Source of the DNA: Paraherbaspirillum soli
GTDB taxonomy: Bacteria; Pseudomonadota; Gammaproteobacteria; Burkholderiales; Burkholderiaceae_D
DNA length: 64,000 bases
Assembly (NCBI RefSeq): GCF_042654985.1
Contig: NZ_JBHSMT010000004.1
Location: 1-64,000, forward strand
Direction: 5' to 3'
The position numbers and the translations under genes were made by a program. The notes beneath the pieces are model-generated. The model was not told the origin of the DNA and did no database searches. It saw nothing but the letters and a program-made list of their open reading frames with translations. Below, one piece after another: positions 1 to 8,964 of this stretch (within the stretch, counting starts at the first letter, position 1; every line of letters starts with the position of its first letter).

Positions 1-274
1 AACTTATCCCGTGTGCACCGCCAAGCACGGTTTCGACGACTTCTCTAATACCATTTACGACGCTTCAATAATGGTTCACTTGCGTTCGTCTCTTCGATTC
101 ATACCTGATGCAGTTATCTGCACCTTTTACCCTCAACGCTCACCACCAGGGCTCTTTACCCTCGCAGCTTGAGGTGGTTTGTGACCTGCGCCTGCACGCC
201 GATCACGAGGGGCCGACCCTCATCTTCAATAAAGCATCGCAGCGGCCGATACTTCGGCTTTTGCGTTCTTGACA
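1..274. other. Intergenic, no gene seen
   Basis: No open frame on either strand here has a credible start, ribosome binding site and family resemblance. The only longer frame, on the plus strand from 169, runs across the structured element that follows and looks fortuitous. On the minus strand, downstream of that element, only a frame of about 16 codons near the window edge is left. Confidence 0.5.
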
Positions 275-456
275 CACGGCGGCGATTAGTAAGGTTCGCA
301 GACCGGCCTAATAACCACCCAACTCACCGGCAGCCCGAAGGCTCCCCACTACCACCGCCCATAGAGGACGGAGATAGAAGCGGACGATAGAGCGCATGGC
401 GCGGTCTACGTATTAGTTTCTGGCTGCGAAGCCAGGCCCCTTCTTTTTCAGGGACG
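275..456 (-). ncRNA. Candidate structured RNA, copy 1 (C4-like?)
   Basis: A minus-strand element matching the one at about 13860-14048 over roughly 180 bases. Read on the minus strand it starts just after a conserved promoter. It contains a stem built on GGGAC...GTCCC-like arms, a conserved AGCCTTCGGGCTGCCGG block and a GCCGGTCTGCGAACC block. The last two resemble what I recall of C4 antisense RNAs of P1/P4-type phages and their chromosomal relatives. A short minus-strand reading frame crosses it but stops early, so RNA is the better call. The C4 assignment is from memory and tentative; the repeat and its promoter are seen directly. Confidence 0.4.
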
Positions 457-462
457 GGAGCG

Positions 463-491
463 ACTATAGCCCTTCTTTAGCATTACGGCAA
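463..491 (-). promoter_or_regulatory. Sigma70-type promoter of RNA copy 1
   Basis: On the minus strand TTGCCG (486-491) and TATAGT (463-468) are separated by exactly 17 bases. The same two hexamers with the same 17-base spacing occur in front of the second copy near 14.06 kb, so promoter and element are duplicated together. Confidence 0.55.
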
Positions 492-626
492 CAGACCTGC
501 CGACACGCCGATTCCAAAAAGTCATGGTTCCAACCCTGACATGCGCCCGTAATAAATCAGGAGTACATTTATAGACTTATTTCCACACGGAAATAAAATC
601 ATATCTTAACCATAACTGGAGATCTC

Positions 627-1568
627 ATGAAATTGACTTTTCGACTGGCGTGTAAATTGTTGGGCAGTGTCGCTTGTGCAGCACCGTTTATCGTGGCAAC
701 CCCGAACGCGATGGCTTGGGGCGATGAAGGCCATATGATCGTCGGCTTGATCGCCGATCATTACCTGACCCCTGGCGTGCGCGACCAGGTCAACACCATG
801 CTGGCTGGCGATAACTCCGGTCTGACCAACACCGACATTGCCAGCGAAGCGACCTGGGCCGACAAGTACCGCAATGCGCACCGCGAAACCGCGTCCTGGC
901 ATTTTGTGGACACCGAAATACGGGATGGCGACATCGACGCCGCTTGCTTCGGCCATCCAACGCTGCCGGCCGGCACCCCGGCATCGGCAGGTGCGGCTCA
1001 GGATTGCGTGGTCGACAAAGTCGATCAGTTCAGCAAAGAACTGCAAGATGCGAACACCGATCCAGCCGAGCGCCTGATGGCCCTGCAGTTCCTGCTGCAC
1101 TTCGTCGGCGATATGCATCAACCGTTGCACTCCAGCGATGACAACGACCGCGGCGGCAACAACGACAAAGTGTCGGGAACCGGCCTGCCAAAATCGGCCA
1201 ACCTGCATGGCGACTGGGATACCGCATTCGTCCAGAAGTTGGGGACCAGTCAGGATCAGGTCGCATCGAATCTGATTGCCAAAATCACTGATGCCCAAAT
1301 CGCCGAATGGCAGCAGCAAACGCCGCGCGACTGGTCGCTGCAAGCGTTCGAACTCGCCAAATCCGACGTCTACGGCAAATTGCCGGCGCCGGACAGCACC
1401 GGCAAATATCATCTGTCGGCCAGCTATATCAGCAATGCCAGCAAAGTCGCTGCGCTGCAGTTGAGCCGTGCCGGCGTGCGTCTTGCCAAGATTCTGAATG
1501 ACGCGCTGGGCGGCAACGCTCCGGCTGATAGTTCGATCTTCGTGTCGCCTTTTGCGAAACGCAAATAA
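627..1568 (+). CDS. Secreted S1/P1-type nuclease
   Basis: A 313-residue exported, zinc-dependent single-strand nuclease of the S1/P1 family, which degrades RNA and single-stranded DNA and can remove 3' phosphates. A signal peptide covers about residues 1-30 (basic start, hydrophobic core, AMA cleavage site). The mature protein would begin with Trp31, as in the family, where the N-terminal Trp helps bind zinc. Further zinc-ligand motifs are visible: WGDEGH at the mature start, HFVD in the first third, HFVGDMHQPLH with DNDRGGN in the middle, and LHGDWD after that. GGAG lies just ahead of the ATG. It stands alone, before a phosphoesterase on the same strand; with that gene and ugp downstream it suggests phosphate scavenging (inference). 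Confidence 0.9.
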   Translation: MKLTFRLACKLLGSVACAAPFIVATPNAMAWGDEGHMIVGLIADHYLTPGVRDQVNTMLAGDNSGLTNTDIASEATWADKYRNAHRETASWHFVDTEIRDGDIDAACFGHPTLPAGTPASAGAAQDCVVDKVDQFSKELQDANTDPAERLMALQFLLHFVGDMHQPLHSSDDNDRGGNNDKVSGTGLPKSANLHGDWDTAFVQKLGTSQDQVASNLIAKITDAQIAEWQQQTPRDWSLQAFELAKSDVYGKLPAPDSTGKYHLSASYISNASKVAALQLSRAGVRLAKILNDALGGNAPADSSIFVSPFAKRK

Positions 1569-1627
1569 AAGTTGATGTATCGTGGCATCGAGTTCGTTCT
1601 TGGTGCCACGAGTTGCCGTTCTTTGAC

Positions 1628-1732
1628 GTAGGGTGGATGAGCGCAGCGTTATCCACCGTTTTAGATGCACCGAACACGGGCGGCACATCCATCGGCGGCG
1701 CAATTGCAAATAAGGCTGCGCTCATCCGCCCT
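1628..1732. repeat. REPIN-like palindromic repeat, copy 1
   Basis: An inverted pair built on GTAGGGYGGATGAGCGCAGC and its complement, lying between the nuclease and phosphoesterase genes. Related copies are at 10386-10560, 13457-13552 and 62164-62276. All are intergenic or touch only a stop codon. The two inverted arms around a variable middle match the layout of REP doublets (REPINs). No RAYT transposase is visible in the window. Confidence 0.7.
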
Positions 1733-1847
1733 TCAGAACGAATGCTAATGGAGTTCGAACCAAGAAACAGCTAGTAAAAGTGACATTGCGAGATCGCCGC
1801 GTGCTCTGGCAAAGTGGCAGGCGGCCATACCGAGGGAGGCAGCAATC

Positions 1848-4022
1848 ATGGTTCAGATTTCTGTTATCAATCGTTCCAACACGATTTCGGATCGCGAACT
1901 GCACCGTGTCATTCGCGCCATCAACCGCCAGGTTGCCGAAGATTTCGAACCGTATTGGGCCTTCGGCGGCCGCTTGCGTCTGGACGGTCCGACCGGCTGC
2001 GATGCGGATCTAAAAGACCTCAAGGAACTGCGCGGCGACGCCATCCTGTACCTGCTGGACACGGCTGCAGCCAACGATGCGCTGGGCTATCACGAGCGCA
2101 ATCTGAGCGGGATTCCATGCGGCTTTGTGTTCCTCGACGTCTGCAAGCAATTGGGCGACGAGTGGAGCACGGCGCTGTCGCACGAGGCGCTGGAATTGAT
2201 CGCCGATCCGCTCTGCAACCTGCTGGTGCAAGGCCCCCACCCCGATATCGACGACCGCCGCGTCTATCACTATTTCGAGATGTGCGACGCGGTGCAAGCG
2301 CAGAGTTATGAAATCGACGGCGTGCGGGTTTCCAACTTCGTGCTGCCGCAGTATTTTTCCGAGGGCGAGCGGGAGCACGCCAGAAATGATTTTTGCAGCT
2401 CCGGATTGACGGCGTTCCACGTCAACCCCGGCGGCTACATCGGCTTCTTCGATCCGGCGACAAACGGCAACGACAAGTTCTTCGCAAACGATGCCACGGC
2501 CGTCCAGCGCGCGCAGATCAAGGGCGCACTGCCCACCAGCCGAATTGTTCGGCGGACATCGAACGATGGCGTTCCTACCGCGCGCCCAGCCGACCAGCAG
2601 CGGCAGGATGCGACGCACCAGATGGCGTCCGGCGCCGCCAGCGGCGATCCGATCCGGCATGTGGTGGTGCTGATGCTGGAAAACCGCTCTTTCGATCACA
2701 TGCTGGGTGCGCTGCGCGCCTCGTTCGATGCCGAGATCGACGGCGTCGACCCGCTCCATCCCGGGGTGAATATCGACAACCGCAGCGGCGCCTCGCTGTC
2801 GCAAACGGACAATGCGCAAGCTTGGGTCGGCAAGCAATTCAAGGTGCCGCACGAGTTTGCCGACGTCGCCACCCAACTCAGCGGCAATCTGGGCAATTTC
2901 GTGAATGCTTATCGCGCCGCCAACCCGGAGGCTTCGCGCGCCGATCTGGCGCAGGTGATGGCCTACTTCAAGGACGGCAGCCTGCCGGTATTGCATACCC
3001 TGGCAAAAAATTTCCTGGTCTGCGATCGCTGGTTTTCTTCGCTGCCGGGACCGACCTGGCCCAACCGCCTGTTCGTGCATAGCGGCACCAGCCTGGGCGA
3101 CGTCCTGATGCCGGATGCGAAGGACCCGGCGTCGATCGGAGAAATCTGGGGGCGCTACACGCAAGCGACCATTTATAACCGGCTGGACGATGCCCGCAAG
3201 TCGTGGAAAATCTACCATGACGGTTTTCCGCAGTCGGTGATCCTGGACCGGCTCAAAGCGAAGTTTTTCGGCAGCGCCTATGCGGCTATGGCGGAGTTTC
3301 AAAAAGATGCCGCTGTGGGCGGCAATTTTCCTGAGTACGCCTTTATCGAGGCGCGTTATTTCGACGGTCCCAACGGCCGTCAAAATGACCAGCATCCGCC
3401 GACCGGCGTGCAGGAAGGTGAACGCTTGATTGCGACTGTGTATAACACCTTGCGCGGTAACGATGCGCTTTGGAAATCGACGCTGCTGATTATTTTGTAT
3501 GACGAACACGGCGGCTTTTACGACCATGTGGCGCCGCCGCCGACGGTCGCGCCGGACCAGCACGTCACTTCCACGTTCTCGTTTCAACAGCTTGGGGTGC
3601 GGGTGCCGGCCATCCTGGTGTCGCCGTATGTCAAACGGGGCGTGGACCATACGGTTTATGACCACACCAGCATCTTGCGTTATCTGTGTGAAAAATGGCA
3701 GCTGCCGCACCTGTGCCGCCGCACCGAACCGACGCCCGGCGTCAACGTCATCGGCAGCTTCGCGCATGCCGTTTCCTTGTCTGCGCCGCGCGACGACGTC
3801 CCCGGGCCGTTGCCGATGCCCGCAGCAGCAGCCGATGGCAGCGCCGGCAATGTGTTCGACAATGCCAAGGAATCGTTGCTGGCGTTCGGCGAAATGCTGA
3901 TGCGGCAGAATCAGCCCGAGCATATGGCGGCAGCCGTCGGGCCGTTAACTGAGCCTGCCGCCGGCACGCCGCAGCAGCGTGCCGAGCGTTTGGAAAGCTG
4001 GATCAATGATGTCAAACAATGA
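1848..4022 (+). CDS. Phospholipase-C-type phosphoesterase with extra N-terminal domain
   Basis: A 724-residue protein. From about residue 269 it is a phosphoesterase of the phospholipase C/acid phosphatase AcpA superfamily: IRHVVVLMLENRSFDHMLG carries the conserved Glu-Asn and nucleophile region, PGPTWPNRLF and DEHGGFYDH (near residue 551) follow. Members cleave phosphodiester or phosphomonoester bonds. The first 250 residues are a separate domain I cannot name; it holds an ALSHEALE...ADP motif that looks like a metal site. There is no signal peptide or twin-arginine motif, unusual for secreted phospholipases C, so location is uncertain. The start follows GGGAGG. The thiolase gene begins 30 bases downstream. 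Substrate cannot be told from sequence. Confidence 0.8.
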   Translation: MVQISVINRSNTISDRELHRVIRAINRQVAEDFEPYWAFGGRLRLDGPTGCDADLKDLKELRGDAILYLLDTAAANDALGYHERNLSGIPCGFVFLDVCKQLGDEWSTALSHEALELIADPLCNLLVQGPHPDIDDRRVYHYFEMCDAVQAQSYEIDGVRVSNFVLPQYFSEGEREHARNDFCSSGLTAFHVNPGGYIGFFDPATNGNDKFFANDATAVQRAQIKGALPTSRIVRRTSNDGVPTARPADQQRQDATHQMASGAASGDPIRHVVVLMLENRSFDHMLGALRASFDAEIDGVDPLHPGVNIDNRSGASLSQTDNAQAWVGKQFKVPHEFADVATQLSGNLGNFVNAYRAANPEASRADLAQVMAYFKDGSLPVLHTLAKNFLVCDRWFSSLPGPTWPNRLFVHSGTSLGDVLMPDAKDPASIGEIWGRYTQATIYNRLDDARKSWKIYHDGFPQSVILDRLKAKFFGSAYAAMAEFQKDAAVGGNFPEYAFIEARYFDGPNGRQNDQHPPTGVQEGERLIATVYNTLRGNDALWKSTLLIILYDEHGGFYDHVAPPPTVAPDQHVTSTFSFQQLGVRVPAILVSPYVKRGVDHTVYDHTSILRYLCEKWQLPHLCRRTEPTPGVNVIGSFAHAVSLSAPRDDVPGPLPMPAAAADGSAGNVFDNAKESLLAFGEMLMRQNQPEHMAAAVGPLTEPAAGTPQQRAERLESWINDVKQ

Positions 4023-4052
4023 TTAAAACAATAAAGCCGGAGACCCCATGCT

Positions 4053-5258
4053 ATGACTGAAGCTTATATTTTTGACGCTATACGCACCCCGCGCGGCAAG
4101 GGCAAGAAGAACGGCAGCCTGCATCAGGTGACGCCGGTGCATTTGTTGGGCAATCTGTTGCAGGCGCTGCAGCAGCGCAACCGGCTCGATACCGCGCTGG
4201 TGGACGACGTCGTGCTCGGTTGCGTCACGCCGGTCGGCGAGCAAGGCGCCGACATTGCGCGCATCGCCGTGCTGTATGCCGGCTGGGATCAATCCGTGCC
4301 GGGTGTGACGCAATCGCGGTTTTGCGCGTCCGGCCTGGAGTCGGTCAACCTGGCCGCGATGAAGGTGATGTCGGGTCAGGAACAATTGGTGGTGGCAGGC
4401 GGCGTCGAAAGCATGTCGCGCTGGGCCATGGGGTCGGACGGCGGCGCCTGGTTCATGGATCCGCGCGTGAACCAGATGATAGGCTTTGTGCCGCAGGGCA
4501 TAGGCGCCGACCTGATCGCCACGCTGGGCGGATTTTCGCGCAACGAGGTCGATCATTTTGCGCTGCAATCGCAAAAGAAAGCGGCCCATGCGCGGGCCGC
4601 CGGCCGCTTCAAGCCGTCGCTGATTGCGGTCAAGGATGTGAATGGCTTGGTGATACTGGAGCAGGACGAGTTCATCCGGCCCGACACCACGGCGGAGGAT
4701 CTGGCCGGACTGCGGCCGTCGTTCGAAGCGATCGGACAGATGGGGTTCGATGCGACCGCGCTGCGCAAATACACCAGCGTCGAAAAGATCCATCATGTGC
4801 ACCACGCCGGCAACTCTTCCGGCATCGTCGACGGCGCCGCGCTGGTGTTGGTCGGCAGTAAAGAGATGGGGCTCAGGCTGGGACTCAGGCCGCGGGCGCG
4901 GATTGTGGCAACGGCCGTCACCGGATCGGAGCCGACCATCATGTTGACCGGGATTGCGCCGGCGGTACGCAAGGCCTTGTCGCGGGCCAGGATGACGATC
5001 AGGGATATCGATCTGTTTGAAATGAATGAAGCCTTTGCCGCGGTCGTCATGCATGCCACGCGCGAGCTCGATATCGATCCGGCCCGGGTCAACGTCAACG
5101 GCGGCGCGATTGCGCTAGGCCATCCGCTGGGTGCGACCGGCGCCATGATCCTTGGCACCGCGCTGGACGAACTGGAGCGCAGCGATCAATCCACGGCGCT
5201 GATTTCGCTATGCGTAGGCGCCGGGATGGGTATCGCTACGATCATTGAACGAGTTTGA
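4053..5258 (+). CDS. Acetyl-CoA C-acyltransferase (thiolase)
   Basis: A 401-residue thiolase, which splits 3-ketoacyl-CoA in beta-oxidation or condenses acetyl-CoA in reverse. Catalytic residues are in place: the nucleophilic Cys91 in SRFCASGLES, the His in GGAIALGHPLGATGA, and the second Cys in CVGAGMG near the C-terminus. Length is normal for the family. An upstream ATG at 4048 is out of frame. Only 19 bases separate it from the FadJ-like gene, so the two probably form an operon supplying the last three steps of beta-oxidation. The degradative (FadA-like) role is inferred from this neighbour. Confidence 0.9.
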   Translation: MTEAYIFDAIRTPRGKGKKNGSLHQVTPVHLLGNLLQALQQRNRLDTALVDDVVLGCVTPVGEQGADIARIAVLYAGWDQSVPGVTQSRFCASGLESVNLAAMKVMSGQEQLVVAGGVESMSRWAMGSDGGAWFMDPRVNQMIGFVPQGIGADLIATLGGFSRNEVDHFALQSQKKAAHARAAGRFKPSLIAVKDVNGLVILEQDEFIRPDTTAEDLAGLRPSFEAIGQMGFDATALRKYTSVEKIHHVHHAGNSSGIVDGAALVLVGSKEMGLRLGLRPRARIVATAVTGSEPTIMLTGIAPAVRKALSRARMTIRDIDLFEMNEAFAAVVMHATRELDIDPARVNVNGGAIALGHPLGATGAMILGTALDELERSDQSTALISLCVGAGMGIATIIERV

Positions 5259-5277
5259 CTGAGACGACGAGGCCATC

Positions 5278-7413
5278 ATGACGAGCGTAAATTTTCAAAA
5301 AGATGCGGACCATATTGTCACGCTGACCCTCGATGTGCCGGGTCACTCGGCCAATCTCCTGAACGATGACTTGCGCGCATCGTTGCTGGCGGCGATTACC
5401 GCGGTCGAAGCCGATCCGGGCATCAGCGGCGTCATCCTGACCTCGGGCAAGAAGGAGTTCGCGGTCGGCGCCGATCTTGAACAACTGCATCGCATCGGCG
5501 ACGCCCGCGAGGCGTTCGAGCTGGCGCAGCAATTCAAGAGCTTGCTGCGCCGGCTTGAACAATGCGGCCGGCCGGTGGTGGCGGCGATCAACGGCAGTGC
5601 GCTGGGCGCCGGGCTGGAGCTGGCCCTGGCCTGCCATTGCCGGATCGCGCTCAATCATCCGAAGGCCAGGTTCGGCCTGCCGGAAGTCAAGTACGGCCTG
5701 TTGCCCGGCGGCGGCGGCACGCAGCGCTTACCACGCCTGATCGGGATTGAGCATGCATTGCGCTTGATATTGGAAGGCAAGGAGTTAAGCGCGGAGCAAG
5801 CCCGCCAGCACGGCATCCTGCAGGCGCTGGCCGGCGATAAGGAAGAGCTGCTGGCGCAAGCCAAGACCTGGTGCCTGACCCACCCGAAAGCGATGCAAGC
5901 GTGGGACGACAAAAAATTCCGCTGGCCCGGCGGCGACACCAGAAGCCCGGACAACGTGCAGCTGTGGACGGCCGCGCCGTCCATCGCCAGCGCCCGGAAC
6001 TGCGGCAATTATCCGGCTGTCACCAATATCATGAGCTGCGTGTTTGAAGGCGGCATCGTCGACTTCGATACCGGCTGCGAAATCGAGTCGCGCTATTTCG
6101 CCGAATGCGTGTTGTCGCCGGCGGCCAAGAACATGATAGGCACGCTGTGGTGCCAGCTGAACGCAATTAACAAGGGCAGATCGCGTCCCGAAGGCTTGCC
6201 GTCATCGCCGGTCAGCAAGATCGGCATAGTGGGCGCCGGCATGATGGGCGTCGGCATCGCCTATGCGGCGGCCAAAGCCGGGATCAAGGTGATGCTGCTG
6301 GACACCAGCTTCGCGCTGGCCGAGCACGGCAAAGCCGACGTTGCCGCCCTGCTCGACCAGGCGATCGCAAGCGGCCGGCAAACCGCCGCCGGCAAGCAGG
6401 CTTTTTTAGCCAGGATCAAGCCTACGGTCGCTTTCGACGAGCTAGCCGATTGCGAGCTGGTGATTGAAGCGGTATTTGAAAGCCGGCCAGTGAAGGCCGA
6501 GGTCACGCAAAGGACGGAAGCGGTACTGGCGCCGGGAGCGGTGTTTGCGTCCAACACCTCGGCCCTGCCGATCACCGGCCTGGCGCAGGCCAGCGCGCGG
6601 CCGGCCAACTTTATCGGCCTGCATTTCTTTTCGCCGGCCGACAAAATGCGGCTGGTCGAAATCATCGTCGGCCAGCAGACCAGCCAGCAAACGCTGGCAC
6701 GCGGCTATGACTTCGTGCGGCAAATCAAGAAGACGCCGATCGTGGTCAACGATAGCCGCGGCTTTTACAGTTCCCGGGTGGTTGCCACCTATCTGCTGGA
6801 AGGCTTAAAGCTAATGATGGAAGGACAGCATCCGCGCGCGATAGAAATGGCGGGCTTGCAGGCCGGCATGCCGCTCGGCCCGCTGGCGCTGCATGATGAA
6901 ATCAGCTTGTCGCTGTCGTGGCAGATCGTGCAGCAAGCGCGCAAGGATGGCGCGGCGGAAGGACAGGCATTGCTTGCCCATCCTGCCTATGCCGGCCTGG
7001 AAAAAATGGTCAGGGATTATGGCCGCAGCGGCAAAAAATGCGGCATGGGTTTCTATGAATACCCAGCGCATGGCCATAAACATTTGTGGCCCGGCCTGCG
7101 CCAAATTTTCCCGCTAGCCGCGCATCAATTGCCGCAACAGGATTTGATCGAGCGCTTGCTGTTCGTCCAAGCCAACGAAGCGGCCAAATGCTATGAAGAG
7201 AAGGTGGTGCTGTCGGTGGCCGACGCCAACGTCGGCAGCATTTTCGGCTGGGGCTTCGCGCCGTTCCAGGGCGGCGTGCTGCAATACATCAATACCTATG
7301 GGGTCGCCAATTTCGTGGCCCGCGCCAGGCAAATGGCCAAGCAATTCGACGCTTATTTTGCACCGGCCAAGATCCTGGTGGAGATGGCGAAGGAAGGGAA
7401 AACTTTCAAGTGA
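5278..7413 (+). CDS. Bifunctional enoyl-CoA hydratase / 3-hydroxyacyl-CoA dehydrogenase
   Basis: A 711-residue FadB/FadJ-type multifunctional protein. The N-terminal crotonase domain (about 1-190) has the oxyanion-hole segment AINGSALGAGLELALA and the catalytic Glu in GLPEVKYGLLPGGGG. A Rossmann NAD site KIGIVGAGMMGVGIA begins near residue 315. The dehydrogenase motifs SNTSALPI and GLHFFSPADKM follow, and the duplicated C-terminal helical domain is present. It performs hydration of enoyl-CoA and oxidation of 3-hydroxyacyl-CoA, with the product going to the adjacent thiolase. The sequence does not decide between FadB-like and FadJ-like, so no symbol is given. Confidence 0.9.
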   Translation: MTSVNFQKDADHIVTLTLDVPGHSANLLNDDLRASLLAAITAVEADPGISGVILTSGKKEFAVGADLEQLHRIGDAREAFELAQQFKSLLRRLEQCGRPVVAAINGSALGAGLELALACHCRIALNHPKARFGLPEVKYGLLPGGGGTQRLPRLIGIEHALRLILEGKELSAEQARQHGILQALAGDKEELLAQAKTWCLTHPKAMQAWDDKKFRWPGGDTRSPDNVQLWTAAPSIASARNCGNYPAVTNIMSCVFEGGIVDFDTGCEIESRYFAECVLSPAAKNMIGTLWCQLNAINKGRSRPEGLPSSPVSKIGIVGAGMMGVGIAYAAAKAGIKVMLLDTSFALAEHGKADVAALLDQAIASGRQTAAGKQAFLARIKPTVAFDELADCELVIEAVFESRPVKAEVTQRTEAVLAPGAVFASNTSALPITGLAQASARPANFIGLHFFSPADKMRLVEIIVGQQTSQQTLARGYDFVRQIKKTPIVVNDSRGFYSSRVVATYLLEGLKLMMEGQHPRAIEMAGLQAGMPLGPLALHDEISLSLSWQIVQQARKDGAAEGQALLAHPAYAGLEKMVRDYGRSGKKCGMGFYEYPAHGHKHLWPGLRQIFPLAAHQLPQQDLIERLLFVQANEAAKCYEEKVVLSVADANVGSIFGWGFAPFQGGVLQYINTYGVANFVARARQMAKQFDAYFAPAKILVEMAKEGKTFK

Positions 7414-7432
7414 GGCCGCAACATTAGCGGCC
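7414..7432. terminator. Possible terminator between convergent genes
   Basis: GGCCGC and GCGGCC arms around a seven-base loop start directly after the stop codon of the FadJ-like gene. A run of six T follows only after about 12 further bases, so a standard Rho-independent terminator is uncertain. It lies between two convergent genes. Confidence 0.35.
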
Positions 7433-7456
7433 CGTCCTGCGATTTTTTGCGCTTCT

Positions 7457-7774
7457 CTAAGCGATCTTGCTGGCGTCAAAAAACGATGGAATCCGCTGCG
7501 CCAGCATCATGTCCCCTTCCAGCTTCAGCTTGCCGCTCATGAATGCGGTGATGCCGTTCAGCTCGCCTTTCAGCAAGGCTTTCAAATCGTCGTCGGCCAT
7601 GGTCAGCGCGACGGTGGGCGCGGCGGCGACGCCGTCATGCACTGTGCATTGACCGCGGTCGATGACCACGTACATGGGATTGGAAATCCGGTACTGAATG
7701 GTGGCGCTGGTATTGCTGGTGGCCGCAGCGTCGAGGGCGGCTGGCATCAGCCGGATGATGTCGTTGACTGTCAT
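7457..7774 (-). CDS. SCP2 sterol-carrier domain protein
   Basis: A 105-residue protein made only of an SCP2 lipid-binding domain. Visible are the TIQYRISNP...VVIDRGQCTVHDG strand pattern, the TVALTMADDDLKALLKGELNG helix and the SGKLKLEGDMMLAQRI end, all typical of the family. The domain binds fatty acyl-CoA or sterol-like lipids in the cytoplasm. The start is set at the ATG at 7774, preceded by GGAAA; a TTG at 7810 would add 12 residues but has no ribosome site. It follows an MFE-2-like SDR gene on the same strand with a 36-base gap, which suggests a joint role in lipid oxidation (inference). Confidence 0.85.
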   Translation of the reverse strand: MTVNDIIRLMPAALDAAATSNTSATIQYRISNPMYVVIDRGQCTVHDGVAAAPTVALTMADDDLKALLKGELNGITAFMSGKLKLEGDMMLAQRIPSFFDASKIA

Positions 7775-7810
7775 GGGGTTTCCGTGAATTTTAAAAAAGT
7801 TATTTGCCAA

Positions 7811-8731
7811 TCAAACTTTGCCGTGACCGAATGGCGAGTCGGCGCTTTGCAAAATCGGCATGACCGATTCGGCAATGCTTTTCGGGTGCGAGACCTGGCT
7901 GAAATCGCCTATTTCAAGCCACTTTTCCGCCACTTCCTCGGGGCCGAACGGTTGCGAGCCGAAATGATGGCCGGCGGTGCGTTCCCAGCGCAATTTGGCG
8001 TGGAAGCCGGCGCCGACTTCAAACAGGCCGCCGTTTTCCTGGCAGCTTTCATGGCACAGATAGGCCGCCAGCGGCGTCACGTAGTCAGGCCTGAGCGCCT
8101 CGGCCATTTGCGGCGGCATGACCGTGCCGGACAGGCGCGATCCGGCGATCGGGGCGATGGTATTGACCAGCACGTTTTTAGCGCCGCCTTCAATCGCCAG
8201 CGTACTGGCCAGGCCGATCATGCCCATCTTGGCCATGCTGTAGTTGGCCTGGCCGAAATTGCCGTAGATGCCGGCCGCCGAGGTGGTCATCACGACCCGG
8301 CCATAGCCCTTGCTGCGCATATGCGGCCAGGCCGCATGCGTGACCCGGAAAGCGCCGAGCACGTGGACTCTGTAAATCAGGTCCCAGTCGTGCTCGGTCA
8401 TTTTGGCAAAACTGCTGTCGCGCAAAATGCCGGCATTGTTGATCACGATGTCGACGCTACCGAAATGGTCCAGCGCCGCCTGCACGATCTTGTCGCCCGC
8501 TTCCACCGAGTCGTAACTGGCGACCGCGGTGCCGCCCATGGCCTGGATCTCCGCCACCACCTGGTCGGCGGCGGCGCTGGATTGGCCGCCGCCATGGACA
8601 TCGCCGCCCAGGTCGTTGACCACCACCCGCGCGCCGCGTGCGCCCAACAACAGCGCATGCGCGCGCCCCAATCCGTTGCCGGCACCGGTAACAATCGCCA
8701 CCCGGCCGTCGTAACGCAGTTCATCCGCCAT
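7811..8731 (-). CDS. SDR oxidoreductase, MFE-2 dehydrogenase-like
   Basis: A 306-residue short-chain dehydrogenase/reductase. The cofactor loop is VTGAGNGLGRAHAL, NNAG follows, and the catalytic Tyr-Lys lies in YSMAKMG. The segment VVVNDLGGDVHGGGQSS is characteristic of the (3R)-hydroxyacyl-CoA dehydrogenase part of peroxisomal multifunctional enzyme type 2, in which an SCP2 domain is fused at the C-terminus. Here SCP2 is the next gene. It probably oxidises a 3-hydroxyacyl-CoA or a steroid-like substrate; the exact substrate is unknown. AAAGGG precedes the ATG. Confidence 0.85.
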   Translation of the reverse strand: MADELRYDGRVAIVTGAGNGLGRAHALLLGARGARVVVNDLGGDVHGGGQSSAAADQVVAEIQAMGGTAVASYDSVEAGDKIVQAALDHFGSVDIVINNAGILRDSSFAKMTEHDWDLIYRVHVLGAFRVTHAAWPHMRSKGYGRVVMTTSAAGIYGNFGQANYSMAKMGMIGLASTLAIEGGAKNVLVNTIAPIAGSRLSGTVMPPQMAEALRPDYVTPLAAYLCHESCQENGGLFEVGAGFHAKLRWERTAGHHFGSQPFGPEEVAEKWLEIGDFSQVSHPKSIAESVMPILQSADSPFGHGKV

Positions 8732-8964
8732 GATTCATGCCCTTTTCTAAAAAATTTCCGTATGTTAATTTCGGATGTTAATTTTAAAATCGCGTCATTT
8801 ATACAGGGAAGATTAAATCCTTGCAGCGCAAATCAAAGCGGCCATTCGGCGCATATTCGCGGTTTTTTTCGATCATTCAGTCGAAATCAAACGTTGCGCC
8901 GCCTATAAAGTCACCTATAGAATCCGGCGTGACAAACCAGCATAGACGAACAGCGTATGACATC

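Noticed and set aside
169..390. A 73-codon plus-strand frame at the left end
   Set aside because: It runs through the conserved structured RNA element in the wrong direction and is not preserved in the second copy.
2010..3923. A 637-codon antisense frame under the phosphoesterase gene
   Set aside because: It is a composition artefact: no ribosome site and no recognisable domain, and the plus-strand frame encodes a clear enzyme.
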